Below, in pieces: positions 37,259 through 46,447 of a stretch of DNA of 64,000 bases; position 1 is the first letter of the stretch, and each line of letters begins with the position of its first letter. Position numbers and translations under genes: made by a program. Source of the stretch: Comamonas sp. JUb58 (GTDB lineage: Bacteria; Pseudomonadota; Gammaproteobacteria; Burkholderiales; Burkholderiaceae_C); assembly GCF_004364775.1 (NCBI RefSeq), contig NZ_SOAL01000027.1, positions 1-64,000 on the forward strand, written 5' to 3'. A model generated the notes under the pieces. The model made no database searches. It was not told the origin of the DNA and saw only the letters and a list, made by a program, of their open reading frames with translations.

Positions 37259-38040
37259 TGGGCGGTCTCCTCGCGCTGTTCATCACTGTCGTAGGTGCTG
37301 CCCTTGCCCAGGTAGACCGCCTGCACCTCGGGGTTGCGCCGCACCTCTTCCGGCGTGCCTTCGGCAATCAGCCGGCCCCGCGCCAGCACGATGATGCGAT
37401 CCGCATAGGCAAACACCACATCCATGCTGTGCTCGGTAAACAGCACGGCCATGTCGCGCTCGCGGGCCAGTTGCCGGGTCAGCGCCATCAGTTGCAGGCG
37501 CTCGGCCTGCGCCATGCCGGCCGTGGGCTCGTCCATCAGCAGCAGCACCGGCTTGTGGGCCATCGCCACGGCCAGTTCCACCCGCTTCACATCACCATAG
37601 GCCAGCGCATTGCAGGCGCGGTCCGCCTGGTCCTGCATGCCGACCAGCGCCAGCAAGGCCAGCGCCTCGTCACGCTGAAAGCGGGCCACCTTCTGCCACA
37701 GGCCAAAGATGCGGCCGGCGGCAGACAGCAAGGCCATCTGCACGTTCTCAGCCACCGTCAGCGAGGCAAAGGTTTCGGCAATCTGGAAGGTGCGCCCGAC
37801 CCCCAGGCGCCATATCTCGCGCGGCAATTTGCCGCCCAGAGCCGTGCCGTTGAGCAGCATGCTGCCGGCATCGGGCACCAGCTGTCCGCCCAGCATGTTG
37901 AAGGTGGTCGTCTTGCCCGCGCCATTGGGGCCAATCAGCGCCAGCACTTCGCCGCGGCGCAAGGCAAAGCCCACATCGGCCACAGCCTGCACGCCGCCAA
38001 AGCGCTTGCCCAAACCGGTCACTTGCAGCAGTTCTGTCAT
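37255..38040 (-). CDS. livG: Branched-chain amino acid-type ABC transporter ATPase, LivG-like
   Basis: 261 residues. Walker A GPNGAGKTT, a LivG-type FQIAETFASLTVAENVQ segment, Walker B LLLMDEPTAGM and H-loop FTEHSMD are present. The signature is the degenerate LAYGDVKR in place of LSYGEQ. It is coupled to livF. Immediately upstream on the same strand is yejF, of a different transporter class, with 72 bases between. Confidence 0.9.
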   Translation of the reverse strand: MTELLQVTGLGKRFGGVQAVADVGFALRRGEVLALIGPNGAGKTTTFNMLGGQLVPDAGSMLLNGTALGGKLPREIWRLGVGRTFQIAETFASLTVAENVQMALLSAAGRIFGLWQKVARFQRDEALALLALVGMQDQADRACNALAYGDVKRVELAVAMAHKPVLLLMDEPTAGMAQAERLQLMALTRQLARERDMAVLFTEHSMDVVFAYADRIIVLARGRLIAEGTPEEVRRNPEVQAVYLGKGSTYDSDEQREETAQ

Positions 38041-38112
38041 GGATGTCCAAGTGCTAGCGCAGGCGCCTCTGGGCTGCCTGCCGCTACGTCAATCTGTGTC
38101 ATGGGGACGGCC

Positions 38113-39750
38113 TCAGCTCAGCTCCAGGCTCGCCGCCATCAGCCGCTGTGTATAGGGCTGGCGGGGTGCATCCAGCACCTGCATGACCTCGCCGCTCTCG
38201 ACCACCTCGCCGTCCTTCATCACAAGCACCTCATGCGCCATGGCGCGGATCACCGCCACATCGTGCGTGATCAGCACATAGCTCAGGCCGCGCTCACGCT
38301 GCAGGCGCTGCAGCAGGGCCAGCACCTGCTGCTGGATGGTGACATCGAGGGCACTCGTGGGTTCATCCAGCACGAGGATCTCGGGGTCGACGATCAGCGC
38401 ACGGGCAATGGCCAGGCGCTGGCGCTGGCCGCCCGAAAATTCATGCGGATAGCGGTCCAGCAGGCCTGGGAACTGGGCCTCGCTCATACCCACTTCCTGC
38501 AGCAGCGCCAGCACCTGCTGCTGCAGCTCGGCAGCAGCCAAGTGGGGCTGCGCCAGCTGCAGGCCTTCGCCCACCATCTCTTGCACCGTCATGCGGGGCG
38601 ACAGCGATGAGAACGGATCCTGGAACACGACTTGCACCTTGCGGCGCAGCTGCTGGTTGGCGGCGCTGTTGCGCTGGGCCGGCAGCTGCCAGGCCTGTTC
38701 GCCAATGCGCAGCTCGCCATCGCTGGGCAGCAGGCCCAGAATCGCCTGGGCCAGGGTGGATTTGCCCGAGCCCGATTCGCCAATCACGCCCAAGGTCTGG
38801 CCCCGGCCCAAGGCCAGGCTGGCGCCACGCACGGCCTCGAACCGGCCCTTGCGGAACCAGCCGGCAAAGCCCGGCAGCGGCGTCGCATAGCCCACGCGCA
38901 GCCCGCGTGTCTGCAGCACCGCCGGCGCCTCGGGCTGGCGGGCCACCACCTGGCGCTGGGGCGTGCTGGCCAGCAGCTTTTGGGTATAGGCATGCTGGGG
39001 GGTGGCAAACACCTCGGCCACGGCGCCCTGCTCCACCAGCCGGCCCTTTTCCATCACGGCCACCCGGTCGGCAAAATGGCGCACCAGCGGCAGGTCATGG
39101 GTGATCATCAGCACGGCCATGCCGGTCTGGCGTTGCAAGTCGCTCAACAGCTCCAGGATCTGGCCGCGCAGGCTCACATCCAGCGCGGTGGTGGGCTCAT
39201 CGGCGATCAGCAGCTTGGGCCGGCAGGCCAAGGCCATCGCAATCATCGCGCGCTGGCGCTGGCCACCGCTGAGCTGGTGCGGATAGCTGCCGGCGCGGCG
39301 CTGCGGCTCGGGGATGCCGGTGGTGGCCAGCAGCTGCACGGCCTGCTCCCACGCCGCCTTGTCGCCCAAGCCCTGCTTGAGCTGCAGCACCTCGGCAATC
39401 TGTGCGCCCATGGTCATCAGCGGGTTCAGCGCCGTCATCGGCTCCTGAAAGATCATCGCAATCTCGTCGCCACGCACGGCCTGGATCTCGCGCTCCGAGA
39501 TCTGCAGCAGGTTGCGCCCGCCCATCAGCGCTTCGCCGCGCAGCTGGGCCTCGCCCACCAGGCGCAACAGGGACAGCGCGGTGATCGTCTTGCCCGAGCC
39601 GGATTCGCCCACCAGCGCCAGCTTCTCGCCGGCCTGTATGCAAAAGCTCAGGTCCTTGACCACATCCTGGCCGCCAAAACCCACATAGAGGTGGTTGACC
39701 TGCAGCAGCGGCGCGGGCACGGCCACCGGGGCTTGTGTTGGCTCAAGCAT
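38113..39750 (-). CDS. yejF: Peptide ABC transporter ATPase with two nucleotide-binding domains, YejF-like
   Basis: 545 residues from ATG 39750, with AGGAGG six bases before it. Two complete ABC cassettes: GESGSGKTI / LSGGQRQR / LIADEPTTALD in the first, GESGSGKST / FSGGQRQR / LVLDEPTSALD in the second. This duplicated form is typical of YejF. It powers the YejBE permease for microcin C-type and other oligopeptides. The start overlaps the yejE stop by eight bases. Confidence 0.93.
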   Translation of the reverse strand: MLEPTQAPVAVPAPLLQVNHLYVGFGGQDVVKDLSFCIQAGEKLALVGESGSGKTITALSLLRLVGEAQLRGEALMGGRNLLQISEREIQAVRGDEIAMIFQEPMTALNPLMTMGAQIAEVLQLKQGLGDKAAWEQAVQLLATTGIPEPQRRAGSYPHQLSGGQRQRAMIAMALACRPKLLIADEPTTALDVSLRGQILELLSDLQRQTGMAVLMITHDLPLVRHFADRVAVMEKGRLVEQGAVAEVFATPQHAYTQKLLASTPQRQVVARQPEAPAVLQTRGLRVGYATPLPGFAGWFRKGRFEAVRGASLALGRGQTLGVIGESGSGKSTLAQAILGLLPSDGELRIGEQAWQLPAQRNSAANQQLRRKVQVVFQDPFSSLSPRMTVQEMVGEGLQLAQPHLAAAELQQQVLALLQEVGMSEAQFPGLLDRYPHEFSGGQRQRLAIARALIVDPEILVLDEPTSALDVTIQQQVLALLQRLQRERGLSYVLITHDVAVIRAMAHEVLVMKDGEVVESGEVMQVLDAPRQPYTQRLMAASLELS

Positions 39751-40882
39751 GGCGGGCCTCCTGTGCATCGGTGCTGGCGGCTGGCGCTGGCTGGGCTGGC
39801 GTCGCAGCCGGTGCTGCGCCAGCGCGTGGCGTGTTGAGCTGCTTGCGCGGGTCCAGCGCATCCCGCAGCGCATCGCCCATAAAGGTCAGCAGCAGCAGGG
39901 TGCCGACCAGCACCGCAAAGGTGGCCAGCGAAATCCACCAGGCATCAATGCTGTTTTTGCCCTGGTTCAACAACTCGCCCAGGCTTGGCGTGCCCGGTGG
40001 CACACCCAGGCCCAGAAAATCCAGCGAGGTCAAGGTCAGGATCGAGGCGCTCATCTGAAACGGCAGGAACGTGACCACTGGCGTCATGCTGTTGGGCAGA
40101 ATGTGGCGCCACATGATTTTCCAGCTCGGCACGCCCAGGGCCCGCGCGGATTTCACATAGTCCATCTGGCGGTTGCGCAGAAACTCCACCCGCACGTAGT
40201 CAGACAGCGCCATCCAGCCAAACAAGGCCAGCAGCACCAGCAGCAGCGCAGCGCTGGGTGCCAGCACCGCACTGAAGATGATCAGCAGGTACAGCACCGG
40301 CATGGCGCCCCATATCTCGGTAAAACGCTGGAACATCAGGTCCACCTTGCCGCCGAAAAAGCCCTGTATCGCACCCGTCAACACGCCGATCACCGTGCCC
40401 ACCGCCGTCAGCGCCAGGCCAAACAGCACGCTGACCCGAAAGCCGTATATCAGCTGGGCCAGCAGATCACGCCCCCGGTCATCGGTGCCCAGCCAGTTGT
40501 CGGCCGATGGCGCCGATGGCGTGGGCGACTTGGCAAAGTAGTTGATGGTGTTGGGGCCGTAATGGTTGAGCGGGAAAACTGCCCAGTTGCCATCCTTGCC
40601 CAACTGCTGCTGGATGAAGGGATCCAGGTAGTCGGTGGCGGTGTGGAAATCGCCGCCAAACGTGGTCTCGGGGTAGTCCTTGGCCAGCGGGAAATAGGTC
40701 TGCCCCTCATAGCGCACGATAAGCGGCTTGTCGTTGCTGATCAGCTCGGCAAACAGGCTGAGCACCACCAGCACCAAAAACAGCAGCAAGCTGTAAAAGC
40801 CCAGCTTGTTCGACTTGAACCGGCGCCAGGCGCGGGCGGCGGGCGAGCGGCCCGGCGGGAGTGTGGAAACAGGCTCGGTCAT
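39743..40882 (-). CDS. yejE: Peptide ABC transporter permease YejE
   Basis: 379 residues from ATG 40882. N-terminal helix (SNKLGFYSLLLFLVLVVLSLFAEL), long periplasmic loop, then the binding-protein-dependent transport permease domain with SARALGVPSWKIMWRHILPNS, the EAA loop that contacts YejF. About five membrane helices in the permease domain. Between it and yejB an unrelated gene lies on the other strand. Confidence 0.93.
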   Translation of the reverse strand: MTEPVSTLPPGRSPAARAWRRFKSNKLGFYSLLLFLVLVVLSLFAELISNDKPLIVRYEGQTYFPLAKDYPETTFGGDFHTATDYLDPFIQQQLGKDGNWAVFPLNHYGPNTINYFAKSPTPSAPSADNWLGTDDRGRDLLAQLIYGFRVSVLFGLALTAVGTVIGVLTGAIQGFFGGKVDLMFQRFTEIWGAMPVLYLLIIFSAVLAPSAALLLVLLALFGWMALSDYVRVEFLRNRQMDYVKSARALGVPSWKIMWRHILPNSMTPVVTFLPFQMSASILTLTSLDFLGLGVPPGTPSLGELLNQGKNSIDAWWISLATFAVLVGTLLLLTFMGDALRDALDPRKQLNTPRAGAAPAATPAQPAPAASTDAQEARHA

Positions 40883-41043
40883 CGTTATGGTCTGCAGAGA
40901 CGGTGTGGCCACCGCCCCCCTCCTGTCACTGAATATGGGGGCCTGGGGCCCATGGTGGCGGCTGTGGCGGCGATGGCACGGGCCGCAGCGTTGTCGCTGT
41001 TGGCCGACAGCCAAACGGCGCGCCATCGGCCATGCTCTGCGCC

Positions 41044-41517
41044 ATGTCTGCCAGCACCACGCCCCAAGCCCTGCGCACCGCGCTCAAAAGCATTGCCATT
41101 TTTGAAGCGCTCAAAGGCGTTGCCGCGCTGCTGGGCCTGTTGGGGCTGCTGAGCCTGCTGCACCACGATCTGCACCGCCTCGCGCTGGAGCTGATCGGGC
41201 ACTTTGGCCTCTCGCCCAACGCCCGCTACCCGGCCGTGCTGATCAGCTGGGTGGACAAGATCAATGCCACCTCCATCCATACTCTGGTGCTGCTGGGCGC
41301 GACCTATATCGCGCTGCGCTGGCTGGAGGCCTGGGGCCTGTGGCATGACAAGGCCTGGGGCGAATGGCTGGGCGCGCTGTCCTCGGGGCTGTACATTCCC
41401 TTGGAAATACAGCACCTGCTGGCGCACCGCCACTGGCAGGGTGCAGTGGTGCTGCTGCTCAACATCGTGGTGGTGGCCGTGCTGCTGCGGCGCCTGTACC
41501 TGCGGCGCAAGGGCTGA
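41044..41517 (+). CDS. DUF2127 domain membrane protein, inside the yej operon on the opposite strand
   Basis: 157 residues. The start MSASTTPQALRTALKSIAIFEALKGVAALLG is typical of DUF2127; about four membrane helices follow, with LRWLEAWGLWHDKAWGEWLG in the middle and a basic end (YLRRKG). No function is established. It is transcribed against yejE and yejB, 53 bases from the yejB stop. Another ATG at 41032 is possible. Confidence 0.8.
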   Translation: MSASTTPQALRTALKSIAIFEALKGVAALLGLLGLLSLLHHDLHRLALELIGHFGLSPNARYPAVLISWVDKINATSIHTLVLLGATYIALRWLEAWGLWHDKAWGEWLGALSSGLYIPLEIQHLLAHRHWQGAVVLLLNIVVVAVLLRRLYLRRKG

Positions 41518-41569
41518 AGCGCGGCGGCAGGCCGCAGCGGTTGGGGTGGCCAATGCAGGCATGCGCGCC

Positions 41570-42595
41570 TCAGTCAAACTTGACACGCGGATCCACCCAG
41601 ACATAGCAGAGGTCGCTCACCAGCTTGGTGAGCAGACCGATCAAGGTAAACAGGTAGAGGGTGCCCAGCACGACGGGGTAATCGCGGCGCAGCACGCTCT
41701 CGTAGCTCAGCAGGCCCAGGCCATCGAGCGAGAACAAGGTCTCGATCAACAAGGCGCCGGTGAAGAAGGCCCCAATGAAGGCGGCCGGAAAACCGGTGAC
41801 GATGGGCAGCAAGGCATTGCGGAACACATGGCGCCACAGCACCTGGCGCTCGCTCAGGCCCTTGGCCTTGGCGGTGATCACGTACTGCTTGCGGATCTCT
41901 TCGAGAAAGGCGTTCTTGGTGAGCATGGCCGTCACCGCAAAACTGCCGGCCACCATGGCTGTCACCGGCAAGGTGATATGCCAGAGGTAGTCCACCAGCT
42001 TGGCGGCCCAGCCCATCTCTTCCCAGCCCGAGGAGGTCAGCCCACGCAGCGGAAACCACTGCAGCTGCCCGCCAAAAATCACCAGCAGCGCCACGCCCAG
42101 CACAAAGCCCGGTATCGCATAGCCCACCAGCACGATCACCGTGGTGACCATGTCAAAACGGCTGCCAGCACGCACGGCCTTGGCAATGCCCAGCGGCACC
42201 GCAATCAGGTAGCTGATGAAAAAGGTCCACAGCCCGAGGCTGATGGAGACGGGTAGCTTGTCCTTGATCAGCTGCCAGACGCTCTTGTTCTGGAAAAAGC
42301 TGTTCCCCAGATCAAAGCGCGCGAATTGGCCCAGCATCTGCACAAAGCGCTCGACGGGTGGCTTGTCAAAGCCGTACAAGGCCTTGATCTCTTCAAGCCG
42401 CTTGGGGTCAATGCCCTGCGCGCCCCGGTAGCCCATGCTGGCCCCTTCGGCGCCCCGGTTACCGGCCTTGGCCTCGGCCAGGTACTGCTCGACCGGGCCG
42501 CCCGGCACAAACTGGATCACCACAAACGTCAGCAGCAAGACCCCGAACAAGGTGGGAATCATCAGCAGCAAACGTTTGAGGATGTAGGCAAACAT
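41570..42595 (-). CDS. yejB: Peptide ABC transporter permease YejB
   Basis: 341 residues. Starts MFAYILKRLLLMIPTLFGVLLLTFVVIQF, the canonical first helix of DppB/YejB permeases. The transport domain contains the EAA loop in YVITAKAKGLSERQVLWRHVFRNALLP. The end is PRVKFD. About six helices are expected. Partner of YejE. Confidence 0.95.
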   Translation of the reverse strand: MFAYILKRLLLMIPTLFGVLLLTFVVIQFVPGGPVEQYLAEAKAGNRGAEGASMGYRGAQGIDPKRLEEIKALYGFDKPPVERFVQMLGQFARFDLGNSFFQNKSVWQLIKDKLPVSISLGLWTFFISYLIAVPLGIAKAVRAGSRFDMVTTVIVLVGYAIPGFVLGVALLVIFGGQLQWFPLRGLTSSGWEEMGWAAKLVDYLWHITLPVTAMVAGSFAVTAMLTKNAFLEEIRKQYVITAKAKGLSERQVLWRHVFRNALLPIVTGFPAAFIGAFFTGALLIETLFSLDGLGLLSYESVLRRDYPVVLGTLYLFTLIGLLTKLVSDLCYVWVDPRVKFD

Positions 42596-42730
42596 GCGGT
42601 GCGGGCTCCAATGTCAGCAAGGGCGGGCAAGCGCCGTGGCACTGTGGCAGAAAAAAGTCTGGACAGCGCGGCAGGCGCGCTGGGGCGGTGAGAAGGATCA
42701 TATAACGGCTGGGCCCTGCATCAGACCGGC

Positions 42731-44569
42731 TCATGGCTTGGCCGTGTCAGCGGTGATCGGCGGCATGCGCGCCCACCAGTAGTACATCAGCCAGGTCTCG
42801 CCCGGCACATAGGCGGGCACCTGGGGCGGCTCCACCAGGCGCCAGGCGTCATACACCACCCGGTGGCTTGCGGCATACCACTGCGGGATCAGGTAGTGGC
42901 CCGCCACAATGATGCGCTCCAACGCATGGCAGGCCGGCAGCAGCTCCTGCTCGCTCTTGGCGCTGACCATCTTGGCAATCATCGCGTCGACGGCCGGGCT
43001 CTTCAAGCCAATGAAGTTGCCCGAGCTTTCCTGGTCTGCCGCCACGCTGCCAAACAGCTCAGCGTATTCCTGGCCGGGGATATTGGTGCCCGGCACATTG
43101 ACCGATATCAGGTCGTAGTCGAACTTGTCGACCCGCTGCTGGTAGAGCGCATAATCGGCCACCCGCAGCCTGAGCTTGATGCCCAGCTTTTCCAGGTTGC
43201 GCATCCAGGTGGACACGGTGCGTATGCCGCCTTCGTTGCTGTCCAGAAACTCCAGCTCCAGCGCCTCGCCCTTGGCATTGCGCAGCACGCCGTTGGCGTC
43301 CACCTTCCAGCCGGCATCGGCCAACAGCGCCTGCGCCTTGCGCAGGTTGTCGCGCAGGCTGCTGCCCTGGTCGGTGCGGGGTGGGTCTTGCAGCGGCCCC
43401 AAGGTGCCGGCGGGCAGGTCTTTCTCAAAGGGCTTGAGCAGGGCCAGCTCGGCGTCACTCGGGCTGCCATGCGTTTCGCACACGGTATTGCCAAACAGGC
43501 CATGCACGCGCTCGTAGGCGCCGTAGAACAGCTGGCGCTGCATCCACTCGTAATCAAAGGCCAGGCCCAGCGCCTCGCGCACCCGCACATCCTGCAGCAC
43601 CGGGCGGCGCAGGTTCAGAAAATAGCTCTGGAAACCGGACGGCAGCTTGTTGGCAAAGTCCCCCTTGCGCAGCTCGCCCCGGTCAAATCGCTTGCCATAC
43701 AGGCGCCGCGCCCAGTCGCCGGCACTGAAAAAGCGCATCACATCGAACTCACCGGCCTTGAGCGCCTCCAGCTTGGCGGTGTTGTCCTTGTAGATCTTGA
43801 TCGTGATCCGGTCAAAATTGGCGCTGCCCAGGCGCACCGGCAGGTCCTTGGCCCAGTAGTCGGGGTCGCGCACATAGGTGATGTCACGGCCATACACCAC
43901 CGGGCCGATCTTGTAGGGGCCGCTGCCGATCGGCACATCTGTCACGATCTGGTCAAAGCGCTTGGGCTTGCCATCAGGTCCCAGGCCCCAGTCGCGGCTG
44001 AAGACCGGCAGGCTGCCCACCGTCAGCGGCAGATCGCGGTTGGGTTTCTTGAAGCGAAAGCGCACCGTGCGGTCATCGATGACATCGCAGCCTTCCACAT
44101 CGGCCAGCAAGGTCTTGTAGCCGGGCGCAGCGTACTGGCTGATCAGCGCTTCGTAGCTGTGCTTCACATCCTGCGCCAGCACCGGTTTGCCGTTCTGAAA
44201 GCGCGCTGCCTTGCGCATCTTGAACGTGGCGGACATGCCATCGGCCGCCACATCGATGTCCTCGGCCAGCAGGCCATAGCCGGTCGTGGTCTCGTCCAGG
44301 CTGGCGATCAGCAGGCTGTCAAACAGCATCTCGGCCAGGTAGGCCGGGGGCGAGCCTTTGATCGTGAAGGGGTTGTACTTGTCAAAGGTGGAGTAGCGCA
44401 GCGCACTGACCAGCCGCAGCTCACCGCCCTTGGGCGCATCGGGGTTGGCATAGGCAAAATGCTTGAAATCCGCCCCGTAGCGCGGCTCGCCCCAAAGGGC
44501 GTAGGCATGGTTGGCCCAGGCAGGTGCTGCCGCAGCAGCACACAAAATCAGCGGAAGGCAGAATCGCAT
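42731..44569 (-). CDS. yejA: Extracellular peptide-binding protein YejA
   Basis: 612 residues from ATG 44569. The signal peptide MRFCLPLILCAAAAAPAWA is cleaved before NHAYALWGEP. Family 5 extracellular solute-binding protein with YANPDAPKGGELRL, typical of YejA, and a complete C-terminus. It delivers oligopeptides to YejBEF. It is the first gene of yejABEF and lies next to the left edge of the integrated element. Confidence 0.94.
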   Translation of the reverse strand: MRFCLPLILCAAAAAPAWANHAYALWGEPRYGADFKHFAYANPDAPKGGELRLVSALRYSTFDKYNPFTIKGSPPAYLAEMLFDSLLIASLDETTTGYGLLAEDIDVAADGMSATFKMRKAARFQNGKPVLAQDVKHSYEALISQYAAPGYKTLLADVEGCDVIDDRTVRFRFKKPNRDLPLTVGSLPVFSRDWGLGPDGKPKRFDQIVTDVPIGSGPYKIGPVVYGRDITYVRDPDYWAKDLPVRLGSANFDRITIKIYKDNTAKLEALKAGEFDVMRFFSAGDWARRLYGKRFDRGELRKGDFANKLPSGFQSYFLNLRRPVLQDVRVREALGLAFDYEWMQRQLFYGAYERVHGLFGNTVCETHGSPSDAELALLKPFEKDLPAGTLGPLQDPPRTDQGSSLRDNLRKAQALLADAGWKVDANGVLRNAKGEALELEFLDSNEGGIRTVSTWMRNLEKLGIKLRLRVADYALYQQRVDKFDYDLISVNVPGTNIPGQEYAELFGSVAADQESSGNFIGLKSPAVDAMIAKMVSAKSEQELLPACHALERIIVAGHYLIPQWYAASHRVVYDAWRLVEPPQVPAYVPGETWLMYYWWARMPPITADTAKP

Positions 44570-44756
44570 GCGACAATTCTGCCCTAGCTGGCCACCTGTG
44601 CAAGCGTTTACCCCCGAGAAACGCTCTGCCCCGGTGCCAAGTCTTTTTTGGCCATTCCTCATGGCCTGGAACTCATCAGGAGAAGAACAATGGGTTCAGT
44701 TGTTTTTGAAGTTTTCACTTTAAAAACAACGGCTTACACAGGTTTTAAAAAAGTAC

Positions 44757-44767
44757 CTGGTAGCAAA
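44757..44767. repeat. Candidate attL core
   Basis: CTGGTAGCAAA occurs here, 11 bases before the integrase start codon, and again at 55012-55022. It is the longest exact match found between the two edges. There is no tRNA gene here. Confidence 0.4.
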
Positions 44768-44777
44768 AGAGGTAACA

Positions 44778-45980
44778 ATGTTAGCCCTCCCCATCTATCT
44801 CAGAGGTGGCTCTTACTACTTGCACACGAGAGTAGGAGGCCGACAGTTCAAGAAGTCACTGGGCACAGGCTACAAAAAGCTAGCGATACTTAGAGCAATC
44901 CAGTTGCTCAACAGTGTTGCAGTTATGACCCAAAAGCCGACCCTTAAAGACTTCCCTCAGGTGCTCACAGCACAAGGCAAAGAGTACAAGCTCAATGTTG
45001 AGAGAGGTGTGATAGAAGCAGACACACCCGAGGAACATCAAAGAGCAATGGAGGCACTTAAAGCTTTGAAAGAGCTTAAAGCAATGTCTAGCTCTCCACA
45101 GATGACACCAATAGAACAAAAAGAAGATGATTTATTGGGCTTAACTCTTAATGAGTTAGTAGACAACTATTTTAAGATTAAGAGTCATTTGACCCTAAGC
45201 ACAAAATTACTTTATCAAAGAGCCGTTGATGATTTTTCTAAATTTCTAAAAAAGAAAAACATCACAATTAATAGAATTCAAGAAAGCGAAGTTGTTTTAT
45301 TTCAAAATCACTTAGCAGATAAAAAGCTTCATCCTAGAACAATTGACAGCAAAATAAAATACCTTGCAATATTGTTTAATTTTGCAATTAAACAAAATTA
45401 TTACAGATTTAAAAACCCATTTTCCAATAAGAAAATTCTTACAGCAAAAGAGAATTTAAAAAATGGATGGGAATTTTTCGAAAAAGAAGAAATTACGAGT
45501 TTTTATAAAAGTGAAAGCTTTAAAAACAAAAAGAAAGAACTACCAGACTACTACTATTGTTTAGTTTTAGCACTAGCAACAGGGTTAAGAGCTAGCGAAA
45601 TTACAGCAGTTAAAAAAGACGATTTTAAGAAGATTAATGATATAAATTACTTAAAATTAACAGACTCAAAAACAAGTGCAGGAATTAGAGAGATACCTAT
45701 ACACAGCTATTTTTATGAAGAATTAGAACAATACATAAATTCCAAAAAATCAAAAGTTTTTACAATCACTTCAAATAATTTAAGTCGATATTTTACGAGG
45801 CATTTAGAAAAAATAGGGGTTAAAAGAAAAAAGCTCGTATTGCACAGCATTAGAAAATTTGTCAACAATGAGCTAATGATGAATGGTGTAAATGAAGAGT
45901 ATAGATGTCAATTTATAGGTCATGAAATTACCTCAATAAACACAGCTACATACACTAAAAAATACCTTTGGAAAAATTAA
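44778..45980 (+). CDS. int: Tyrosine recombinase (integrase), possible C-terminal frameshift
   Basis: 400 residues. GAGG lies six bases before the ATG. N-terminal ~45 residues (LPIYLRGGSYYLHTRVGGRQF) resemble the DUF6538-type integrase head. A SAM-like core-binding domain lies at ~120-215. Catalytic residues are in order: Arg271 (ATGLRASEI), Lys298, His356-x-x-Arg359 (LHSIRKF), His382 (FIGHE), Tyr392. The annotated frame ends eight codons after the tyrosine. In the -1 frame after a run of six A (45957-45962) the reading continues PLEKLNNEVNETM to a stop at 46054, as a normal integrase C-terminus would. It should integrate and excise the element. Confidence 0.92.
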   Translation: MLALPIYLRGGSYYLHTRVGGRQFKKSLGTGYKKLAILRAIQLLNSVAVMTQKPTLKDFPQVLTAQGKEYKLNVERGVIEADTPEEHQRAMEALKALKELKAMSSSPQMTPIEQKEDDLLGLTLNELVDNYFKIKSHLTLSTKLLYQRAVDDFSKFLKKKNITINRIQESEVVLFQNHLADKKLHPRTIDSKIKYLAILFNFAIKQNYYRFKNPFSNKKILTAKENLKNGWEFFEKEEITSFYKSESFKNKKKELPDYYYCLVLALATGLRASEITAVKKDDFKKINDINYLKLTDSKTSAGIREIPIHSYFYEELEQYINSKKSKVFTITSNNLSRYFTRHLEKIGVKRKKLVLHSIRKFVNNELMMNGVNEEYRCQFIGHEITSINTATYTKKYLWKN

Positions 45981-46071
45981 ACAACGAAGTAAATGAGACA
46001 ATGCAAGAGATTTATAAATTAGCTTTTGATAGAAAATTAAGAACATCTTTTTAAATTTGCTTTCACAATTC

Positions 46072-46105
46072 AACCCTTCTATACTAGTTATAGGAGGGTT
46101 TTTTT
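46072..46105 (+). terminator. Terminator after int, overlapping the ribosome site of the next gene
   Basis: AACCCTTCTATA pairs with TATAGGAGGGTT (11 of 12, five-base loop) and is followed by seven T. The right arm contains AGGAGGG, which is also the ribosome site for ATG 46106. It would end the int transcript, and would hide the ribosome site in any message that reads through. Confidence 0.75.
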
Positions 46106-46447
46106 ATGGAAATTACAAAAACAGATATAAAAAGAATTATTGAAATTATTCAAGAGATTAGACAATTAAAAATAAAACTTTCAAAGACAACCGATGATTT
46201 AAAGATAGAATTACTAGAATTCAAGTTATTTTATTCCAAAAGTGAACTGTTAAAATACCATACAGATTTAATTAGCTGTATTGAAGACGAGCTAAAACAC
46301 GGCTTAACAATGGATGAAATAATTAAGCTATACAACACTGAAAGAAGTATAGAAATAAGAAAGAGAAATTGCAAGGCAAGTGAATTTATTGACTATTACA
46401 AATCAAAGAAATTAGAGATTGAAAAGTTAAGAAACGGAATTTTTTAA
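46106..46447 (+). CDS. Hypothetical coiled-coil protein
   Basis: 113 residues, Lys/Glu/Ile-rich and almost wholly helical with heptad-like spacing; no recognisable domain. Its strong AGGAGGG site lies in the stem of the preceding hairpin. The stop codon overlaps the tail of the converging rep gene by four bases. AT-rich codon use matches the element. Function unknown. Confidence 0.6.
   Translation: MEITKTDIKRIIEIIQEIRQLKIKLSKTTDDLKIELLEFKLFYSKSELLKYHTDLISCIEDELKHGLTMDEIIKLYNTERSIEIRKRNCKASEFIDYYKSKKLEIEKLRNGIF

Noticed and set aside
44645..44652. TTTTTGGC shared with 54997-55004 as an alternative attachment pair
   Set aside because: Only eight bases, five of them T, so chance is likely; kept as second choice behind the 11-bp CTGGTAGCAAA.
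44385..44777. Small open frame reading into int (about 44691-44893)
   Set aside because: It has a good AGGAGAAG site but reads into int in another frame, ending in sequence that makes sense only as int. Its first 30 residues match nothing I recognise.
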